9,929 nucleotides of DNA from Firm-13 sp964579245. Its GTDB lineage: Bacteria; Bacillota; Clostridia; Saccharofermentanales; Saccharofermentanaceae. Below, piece by piece: positions 4,997-9,929 of this stretch. Every line of letters begins with the position of its first letter. The stretch's first letter is position 1. The notes below the pieces were generated by a model that did not search any database, had not been told where the DNA came from, and was given only the letters and a program-made list of their open reading frames with translations. The position numbers and the translations under genes are program-made. The DNA is taken from positions 1 through 9,929 of the forward strand of contig CAZOFY010000078.1 in assembly GCA_964579245.1 (NCBI GenBank), written 5' to 3'.

Positions 4997-5905
4997 TTAC
5001 CCTTTGTTTACGGCTCTCACGGGACGCGCTTCGATATAACCGCGATAGCCCATCGGTGACATTTGAAAGCGCGGAGCGTCGTCGTCTGCCCATTCATAGC
5101 CGTAGATCTTCGGATCATAGGACTTCATCAGTTCCCAGACATCCGCGATCGCGCTCTCGAAGTCCTCGTCCTTGAAAGTAGGACCCTGAAAAACCATCAT
5201 CTTGCAGGCGGGAGCCTCGATAATCTCGTATCCTTCCGGGGCGACCTTGTCGTAACCCATCGGCAGTTCAACACCCTGGACATATTTCGAAGTCCCGGCC
5301 GGGATCATGGCGGTCGGCAACCACATGCCGATCGGCTCGTACAGAGCCTCTTTAACACTCGAGAGGACTCCCCAGACGTCACAGCCGACTTCCTCGCAAT
5401 ATTCATAATAACCTTCTGCTGTCTTTGCGCGCAGAAGCAGAATCTTGCGTGCAGGACGCTCGATAACCTGGACAAATACCGTGTTCATTGTACTCATTTT
5501 TACTCTCTCCTTTTTTGTAGCCGGACGTTCGATCACCCGATTCGGCAGAAAGAACGGTACCACGGGCGTTTCCCGGCTGTATCGGCGAGGCGCCATGCCG
5601 AATTTTCTGGAAAACGCTTTTGTAAAGCCTTCATGGGAGTCAAACACAAAGTCGAAGGCGACGTCCACCACGCGGTTATCCTGATTCCAAAGTGCCTTGG
5701 CGGCTTGTGTCAGACGATAGTCGCGGATATAGTCGAACGGTGCTTTCCCGGTGAGACTTTTGAAGATCCGTTCCGCGTGCCACGGCGAGTATCCCGCCGC
5801 GCCGGCAAGCTGATGTAAAGTGATCGGTTCGGAAAGATGCGATTCGATATAGTCCTGCATTCTTCCGACAGCATGGACAATCTCAGAATTTGCTATTCCC
5901 CTCAC
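4997..5905 (-). CDS. AraC-family regulator with C-terminal GyrI-like ligand-binding domain
   Basis: This encodes 302 residues. Residues about 15-112 are a two-part AraC/XylS DNA-binding domain: first helix-turn-helix near LHQLAGAAGYSPWHAERIF, second near VAFDFVFDSHEGFTKAFSRK, ending KFGMAPRRYSR. Residues about 140-298 are a GyrI-like (Rob/BmrR-type) effector-binding domain, starting VIERPARKILLLRAK. Such proteins bind small, often toxic or cationic, compounds and regulate efflux or detoxification genes; the ligand here is unknown. The GTG start at 5905 overlaps the Shine-Dalgarno-like GGGAGGTGAGGGG and so is uncertain; an in-frame TGA lies three codons upstream. An internal ribosome binding site could also yield the GyrI domain alone. 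A weak terminator separates it from the GNAT gene upstream, so it may be partly independent of that operon. Confidence 0.92.
   Translation of the reverse strand: MRGIANSEIVHAVGRMQDYIESHLSEPITLHQLAGAAGYSPWHAERIFKSLTGKAPFDYIRDYRLTQAAKALWNQDNRVVDVAFDFVFDSHEGFTKAFSRKFGMAPRRYSRETPVVPFFLPNRVIERPATKKERVKMSTMNTVFVQVIERPARKILLLRAKTAEGYYEYCEEVGCDVWGVLSSVKEALYEPIGMWLPTAMIPAGTSKYVQGVELPMGYDKVAPEGYEIIEAPACKMMVFQGPTFKDEDFESAIADVWELMKSYDPKIYGYEWADDDAPRFQMSPMGYRGYIEARPVRAVNKG
5495..5513 (-). promoter_or_regulatory. Internal ribosome binding site and start for a stand-alone GyrI-like domain
   Basis: On the minus strand a Shine-Dalgarno sequence AAGGAGAG stands ahead of an A/T-rich spacer and ATG at 5497, which is Met137 of the AraC/GyrI frame. 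Translation from here would give a 166-residue free GyrI-like protein. The site falls exactly at the boundary between the two domains, which makes chance less likely. Confidence 0.45.
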
Positions 5906-5937
5906 CTCCCGTCATCATCATACAAAAGATGCTGTTG

Positions 5938-5962
5938 AAAAACTTGACCGCAATCGGCAAGT
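5938..5962 (-). terminator. Weak intrinsic terminator between the GNAT and AraC genes
   Basis: On the minus strand ACTTG-CCG pairs with CGG-CAAGT around an ATTG loop, with one bulged base, and is followed by five T. It lies 11 bp after the GNAT stop codon and should let only part of the transcript continue into the AraC/GyrI gene. Confidence 0.55.
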
Positions 5963-5972
5963 AACGCGGAAA

Positions 5973-6404
5973 TCAGATGTTGTTCTCATTGATGCTCTTA
6001 TCCATATAAGCCAGATCTGTTCGCTCCGTAAATCCCAGAGCCTCCCAGAAAGCTTTTCCATTCTCGTTGTCGGCCATGACCACGAGAGCAATCTTGTTGA
6101 TCTGTTCTTTTCGCATCGCCTCGATCACGGCGTCAATCAATGCCCCGCCAATCTTCCGGCCGCGATGCAGTGTCGAGACAGCCGTATGATAAATATACCC
6201 GCGGCGCCCGTCGTGCCCGGCGAGTGTGACTCCCAAAAGAGAACCCTCCTGCTCCGCGACAAAGCATGTCGTGGGATTGCGCTTCAAAAACTTCTCGACG
6301 CCCTCCCTCGAATCATCCAGACTGCGCATTCCGACTCCCGCCGTTCCTGACCACAGCTGATAGACCGCTTCATAATCGTCAATCGTCATCGCTCGAATCA
6401 TCAT
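5973..6404 (-). CDS. GNAT-family N-acetyltransferase
   Basis: This encodes 143 residues with a complete small GNAT domain that uses acetyl-CoA to acetylate an amino group; the substrate is unknown. The N-terminus MIRAMTIDDYEAVYQLW is typical of the fold. GRRGYIYHTAV is the strand leading into the cofactor site, and RGRKIGGAL (81-89) is motif A, where the usual glycine at the fourth position is Lys84, a variant I believe is tolerated in the family. ADNENGKAFWEALGF (111-125) is the conserved C-terminal part. The layout recalls the YpeA-like group common in Clostridia. Its ATG overlaps the stop of the upstream fusion gene as ATGA, with GAGG 5 bases upstream, so the two are translationally coupled. 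Confidence 0.93.
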   Translation of the reverse strand: MMIRAMTIDDYEAVYQLWSGTAGVGMRSLDDSREGVEKFLKRNPTTCFVAEQEGSLLGVTLAGHDGRRGYIYHTAVSTLHRGRKIGGALIDAVIEAMRKEQINKIALVVMADNENGKAFWEALGFTERTDLAYMDKSINENNI

Positions 6405-8074
6405 ATTTCCTCATCCTTTCTTGCCGTGAGTAGAAGCAGAGAGTACGGAACATCCACATCGCCTACTGGTTTACGGCCGCTAAACACGGTACGAATCTGC
6501 GTGTTTGAATACCCTGCCTGCTGAAAAAGAACGGACAATTCTTCCGGAGCAAAGCCATGATGTCCGTCAAATCCTTTGTCATCGCTATGAAACAACTCAT
6601 CGACGGGAAGGAGGTCTACGATTGCGACCCGTCCGTCCTTTCTGAGATGCTTGTGAAAAACACAAAGAAGCGATCCGACATCGACGACATGATGAAGCGC
6701 CATGGACGAGAAGATCAAATCATATTGCTGCGGCAGCGAGTCCCCCTGAGTCAGGTCTGCGCATACAGCTTCAGCCCTTCCGGGCTCTAAGTCTTTGACC
6801 TTATCCATCACGATTCGGATCATTTCGGATGAAGTATCGAGAAACGTCAGCTTTTTGAAAAGGTCGATTAATCCGAGTCCGACCAGACCGGTACCGCAGC
6901 CGAACTCCAGTGCGTCGCGAACAGGCTCGTCTCCAATCTCTCTTCGAATCTCGGCTGACAAAAGCTTCGACCTTTCCTTGCGGGCCTCGGTATCCCATTT
7001 GCCAGCTCTCTCGTCAAAGGGGCTCTTTGCCCGGACACTCTCCCAGATATGCCGCGCCAGCCGCTGTGTGTCGATCTCTCTTGTTGCCCAGTTGGTGCAA
7101 AAGCGGATAGCCGTGTGCGTATCGTCGGTCTTCTCCCAAAAAGAATAAGTATATACATGAGAAATCTCGTTAATGAGTGAGTCCGGCAGAATCGGGAAAA
7201 CCTGATTCCCCGTTGTATTTGTAAGAAAGGAGTATCCGGCGCCGGCCACAGCCGCACGTATAGAGTCAGCCTGCTGAATAGCATGACGTCCGCCCTTCCT
7301 CCAGAGGTCTTTCTCGAAAAGTGTCAGAAACTGTATGCCCAGGACGCGACCCTTGGCCATCAGAGCGCCTTTCTGCTTCATAATCGTACGGAAATCCCGG
7401 CGAAGCATCCCGTTACGGATGATAACGGCTTCACCTAGCAGAAGCCCGATCTTTGTCCCGCCGAAGGTAAAAACATCACAGCAAGACGCTACGTCCGCCA
7501 GCGTCTTATCTGAATCGGCGGCGCATAAGGAATAGCCAAGCCTAGCCCCATCGAGAAACAGGAGAAGGTTCTTGTCACGGCAGACCGACGAAATGTCCAT
7601 GAGTTCCTGCTTTGCATAGGATGTACCGAGCTCGGTCAAATCCGAGAGGTAGACCATGGCCGGAATAGACTGGTGTTCGTATGTGGGATCTGCGTAGAAC
7701 TGCTCGATAAAGTTCTTGATCTGAGCGGCTGACAGCTTGCCATCACGGCTCGGCAACGGGATGACCTTGTGTCCGGTCGCTTCGATCGCCCCGCCCTCAT
7801 GTGTGGCAATATGACCGGTATATGCGGATATAACACCGTGATGCGGACGTAATGCTGCTGAAATGACAGTAAGGTTTGTTAAGGTCCCTCCCTGTATAAA
7901 ATGTACATCCGCATCAGTACTGTCCAGTTCACAAGCGCTGAGGATTTCACGTCTTGCCCTCTCACAATACGGATCTTGTCCATACCCGGTTGTCTGTTCG
8001 AAATTTAACTGAGTCAGACTCTCCAGAATCTCCGGATAAGTACCTTCTCCGTAATCATTTTCGAAATGAATCAT
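6401..8074 (-). CDS. Fusion of threonine-aldolase-like PLP enzyme and class I SAM methyltransferase
   Basis: This encodes 557 residues from ATG 8074, chosen over a frame beginning 28 codons earlier because GGAGGA stands 6 bases before it. Residues 1-347 match the low-specificity L-threonine aldolase/beta-eliminating lyase family (fold type I PLP): QGGTLTN (61-67), His88, FLDGARLG with Asp175 for the PLP nitrogen, and FGGTKIG with the Schiff-base Lys208. Residues about 352-557 are a UbiE-like class I methyltransferase: EFGCGTG (390-396) binds SAM, Asp413 follows strand 2, and FSSMALHHV is motif IV/post-IV. The aldolase module cleaves beta-hydroxy amino acids to glycine and an aldehyde in known relatives. 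No stop, Met or ribosome binding site is visible at the joint, so the fusion appears genuine. It is coupled to the GNAT gene. The combined product is unknown. Confidence 0.92.
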   Translation of the reverse strand: MIHFENDYGEGTYPEILESLTQLNFEQTTGYGQDPYCERARREILSACELDSTDADVHFIQGGTLTNLTVISAALRPHHGVISAYTGHIATHEGGAIEATGHKVIPLPSRDGKLSAAQIKNFIEQFYADPTYEHQSIPAMVYLSDLTELGTSYAKQELMDISSVCRDKNLLLFLDGARLGYSLCAADSDKTLADVASCCDVFTFGGTKIGLLLGEAVIIRNGMLRRDFRTIMKQKGALMAKGRVLGIQFLTLFEKDLWRKGGRHAIQQADSIRAAVAGAGYSFLTNTTGNQVFPILPDSLINEISHVYTYSFWEKTDDTHTAIRFCTNWATREIDTQRLARHIWESVRAKSPFDERAGKWDTEARKERSKLLSAEIRREIGDEPVRDALEFGCGTGLVGLGLIDLFKKLTFLDTSSEMIRIVMDKVKDLEPGRAEAVCADLTQGDSLPQQYDLIFSSMALHHVVDVGSLLCVFHKHLRKDGRVAIVDLLPVDELFHSDDKGFDGHHGFAPEELSVLFQQAGYSNTQIRTVFSGRKPVGDVDVPYSLLLLTARKDEEI

Positions 8075-8504
8075 ATGTATTCCTCCGAATCTTTTTCTCT
8101 CCTTATTTTGCCACACGGAGAAAGAAACATCAGCAGATGAAAGAGAAAAAAGGATCAAAATGTCACTATTTCTTCGAAAATCCTTGCAGGGGTTCGCAGA
8201 AACAAAGAGCCATCATTTTGCAGTCCAATTCACCATTCTCTTCGAATTCGAAAAAATTCTTTCGAAATACTGTTCCTCTATAATTTTGTCATTCTCCTAG
8301 CAGCACTAAGGATTTCAATATTTTATGCCATACTATTTGATTTTCAAATTTGCAACTCCAAATAAAAATATTGCAAAATATGTGTATTTTCTATTTGCAT
8401 TTCTGTTTTTTCGCGTTATAATCAGAGACACTGAGCCTTCACAATGATTCTCTTCAACGGCGAAGTGAGTATTTTCGAAATATTAATGTGATGGAGGATT
8501 GATT
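8075..8504. promoter_or_regulatory. AT-rich divergent intergenic region with a TTCGAA cluster
   Basis: This 430-bp stretch separates the minus-strand fusion gene from plus-strand gdhA and holds no gene. The palindrome TTCGAA occurs at 8173, 8241, 8247, 8261 and 8474; the two at 8241 and 8247 abut to form a 12-base palindrome. This is far denser than expected and suggests operator sites, possibly for one or both divergent genes. I could not pick a convincing promoter for the fusion gene. Confidence 0.4.
8395..8422 (+). promoter_or_regulatory. Promoter of gdhA
   Basis: TTGCAT (8395-8400) serves as the -35 box, followed after 16 bases by a perfect TATAAT (8417-8422). Transcription should begin near 8429, giving a leader of about 75 bases. 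The leader includes one TTCGAA palindrome (8474) and the GGAGG ribosome binding site at 8493-8497. Confidence 0.72.
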
Positions 8505-9851
8505 ATGTCGTTATCAAATGAGTACCTGAAGCGCGTGTATCAGAGTGTTATTACCAGAGATCCCAACCAGCCTGAGTTCCACCAGGCAGTTCTGGAAGTC
8601 CTTGAGTCCTGGCAGCCCGTTGTCGAGCGTCGTCCTGACTTGGAGAAGGAAGGAATCATAGAGCGTCTTGTCGAGCCGGAGCGTATGATCATGTTCCGTG
8701 TATCATGGACAGATGACAAGGGCAACGTACAGGTCAACAGAGGCTACCGTATCCAGTTCAATTCCGCCATCGGACCATATAAGGGCGGTCTCCGTCTTCA
8801 CCCCTCCGTCACTCTCTCCGTTATTAAGTTCCTAGGTTTCGAACAGGTTTTCAAGAACTCGCTCACCGGTCTCCCGATGGGCGGCGCGAAGGGCGGATCT
8901 GACTTCGATCCGAAGGGCAAGAGCGACCGTGAGGTCATGCGTTTCTGCCAGAGCTTCATGACTGAGCTCTCCAAGCATATCGGCCAGTTCACAGACGTTC
9001 CTGCCGGCGATATCGGAACAGGCGCACGTGAGATCGGTTATATGTATGGTCAGTACAAGAGACTTCAGAACGAAGTAATCGGCGTACTCACCGGAAAGGG
9101 ACTTACCTATGGCGGATCTCTCGCTCGTACCGAAGCAACAGGTTATGGTCTATGCTATTTCGTAGACGAGATGCTGAAAGCGAAGGGCACATCTTTTGCC
9201 GGCAAGACAGTAGCGGTATCCGGCAGCGGAAATGTTGCGATTTATGCCATCGAGAAGGCTACTCAGTTGGGCGGCAAATGCATCTCAGCGTCTGACTCCA
9301 ACGGTTACATTTACGATGCAAACGGCATCAACCTCGACATCCTGAAGGATTTGAAAGAAGTGAAGCGCGCTCGTATCAGCGAGTACGCCAAGCTTGTTCC
9401 CGGTTCTGTATACACCGAGGGCACCGGCGTCTGGACAATCAAGTGCGACATCGCTCTCCCCTGCGCAACACAGAATGAATTGCACCTTGATGATGCAAAG
9501 GCTCTCGTTGCAAACGGCTGCAAGTTCGTAGCCGAGGGCGCCAACATGCCCACAACTCCGGATGCTACACAGTATCTTCAACAGAACGGCGTATACTTTG
9601 CTCCCGGCAAGGCTGCGAATGCCGGTGGTGTTGCTACATCCGGACTGGAAATGTCCCAGAACTCCGAGCGTCTATCCTGGACATTTGAAGAGGTCGATGC
9701 TCGCCTGAAAACAATCATGCAGAACATCTTCAAAGCGGCTTCTTCAGCCGCCGCCGAGTACGGCAATGCCGATGATCTTGTCATGGGCGCCAACATTGCA
9801 GGTATGCTGAAGGTTGCTACCGCTATGATCGCTCAGGGTGTCGCATACTAA
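8505..9851 (+). CDS. gdhA: NADP-type glutamate dehydrogenase, hexameric class
   Basis: This encodes 448 residues, the usual length of bacterial 50-kDa-subunit glutamate dehydrogenases. It interconverts 2-oxoglutarate plus ammonium and L-glutamate in the cytoplasm, probably in the assimilatory direction. The start at ATG 8505 has GGAGG 7 bases upstream; the upstream TTG would overlap that spacing. Catalytic and substrate residues are present: Lys93 in GPYKGGLR, Lys117, Lys129 in PMGGAKGGSDF and Asp169 in PAGDIGTG. The Rossmann loop is SGSGNVA (239-245), and SDS (263-265) matches the NADP-type pattern. The C-terminal GANIAGMLKVATAM motif is intact. It is monocistronic, with its own promoter and terminator. 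The coenzyme assignment is by family resemblance. Confidence 0.97.
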   Translation: MSLSNEYLKRVYQSVITRDPNQPEFHQAVLEVLESWQPVVERRPDLEKEGIIERLVEPERMIMFRVSWTDDKGNVQVNRGYRIQFNSAIGPYKGGLRLHPSVTLSVIKFLGFEQVFKNSLTGLPMGGAKGGSDFDPKGKSDREVMRFCQSFMTELSKHIGQFTDVPAGDIGTGAREIGYMYGQYKRLQNEVIGVLTGKGLTYGGSLARTEATGYGLCYFVDEMLKAKGTSFAGKTVAVSGSGNVAIYAIEKATQLGGKCISASDSNGYIYDANGINLDILKDLKEVKRARISEYAKLVPGSVYTEGTGVWTIKCDIALPCATQNELHLDDAKALVANGCKFVAEGANMPTTPDATQYLQQNGVYFAPGKAANAGGVATSGLEMSQNSERLSWTFEEVDARLKTIMQNIFKAASSAAAEYGNADDLVMGANIAGMLKVATAMIAQGVAY

Positions 9852-9871
9852 TACAAGTAGCTTGGAACAAG

Positions 9872-9916
9872 AAGGCCTGTCGATCCACTATGATCGGCAG
9901 GCCTTTTCATTTTTTG
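9872..9916 (+). terminator. Intrinsic terminator of gdhA
   Basis: AAGGCCTG-T-CGATC pairs with GATCG-G-CAGGCCTT around a 6-base loop, with one T-G wobble. It is followed by TTTT, CA and TTTTTT, and lies 20 bp past the stop codon. Confidence 0.93.
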
Positions 9917-9929
9917 CATAAGCCCATTT

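Noticed and set aside
4764..5093. Minus-strand 109-codon open frame
   Set aside because: It overlaps the AraC gene end, the terminator and the ferredoxin remnant in a different frame; the remnant's CxxCxxCxxxCP motif shows which frame was real.
5063..5818. Plus-strand 251-codon open frame
   Set aside because: It is antisense to the AraC/GyrI gene, whose domains are unmistakable, and has no start signal or recognisable motif.
5917..5922. Possible -10 box (TATGAT) for the AraC gene
   Set aside because: No -35 box at a usable distance and no room for a leader before GTG 5905; too weak to list as a promoter.
6868..7284. Minus-strand 138-codon open frame
   Set aside because: It is an out-of-frame shadow of the fusion gene, which has clear family motifs and a strong start; this frame has neither.
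8075..8158. N-terminal extension of the aldolase-methyltransferase to 585 residues
   Set aside because: The extra 28 residues do not look like the family, and the strong GGAGGA signal is placed for the internal ATG at 8074.

Overview
The window looks like chromosomal DNA of an anaerobic Bacillota species, probably a gut- or rumen-type member of the class Clostridia. The signs are strong GGAGG ribosome binding sites, tRNA genes with encoded CCA ends, a remnant of an EFR1-type (flavodoxin-like/4Fe-4S) ferredoxin, a Clostridia-type zinc-ribbon protein, a 448-residue hexameric-type NADP glutamate dehydrogenase and a secreted subtilase with DUF4214 repeats. The taxonomic reading is inference; no rRNA or species marker is present.

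Layout, left to right. Bases 1-591 hold no intact gene. They are AT-rich and carry a 75-bp tandem repeat with four GTCAATGA words, an open but startless frame that may be a decayed transposase remnant, and an insertion-sequence-like terminus. Bases 592-2090 (minus strand) are a translationally coupled pair: a double zinc-ribbon membrane-anchored protein followed by a small membrane protein with a charged tail. A short intergenic region with divergent promoters separates them from a plus-strand gene (2320-4344) for a secreted S8 serine protease ending in two DUF4214 modules. The stop codon of this gene lies inside a degenerate partial copy of the neighbouring tRNA-Thr gene. Next come a bidirectional terminator and a minus-strand tRNA-Gly(CCC)/tRNA-Thr(GGU) operon driven by a perfect-consensus promoter.

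Bases 4720-4926 keep only the C-terminal second 4Fe-4S motif of an EFR1-type ferredoxin. Bases 4997-8074 are a minus-strand block. The first gene encodes an uncommon single-chain fusion of a threonine-aldolase-like PLP enzyme and a class I SAM methyltransferase. It overlaps a GNAT acetyltransferase by the ATGA arrangement. After a weak hairpin terminator comes an AraC-type regulator fused to a GyrI-like ligand-binding domain, which has its own internal ribosome binding site and ends at a strong terminator. A 430-bp AT-rich region with a cluster of TTCGAA palindromes separates this block from plus-strand gdhA, which has a clear promoter and terminator.

Functionally, gdhA is nitrogen-assimilation housekeeping, and the tRNA operon is translation housekeeping. 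The protease and the zinc-ribbon pair are accessory cell-envelope or extracellular functions. The most unusual item is the aldolase-methyltransferase fusion with its coupled acetyltransferase, which could form a small modification pathway acting on an amino-acid-like substrate. That function is inferred from domains only. The two partial gene copies (tRNA-Thr and ferredoxin) flank the tRNA operon and suggest that this locus has been a recombination hotspot.
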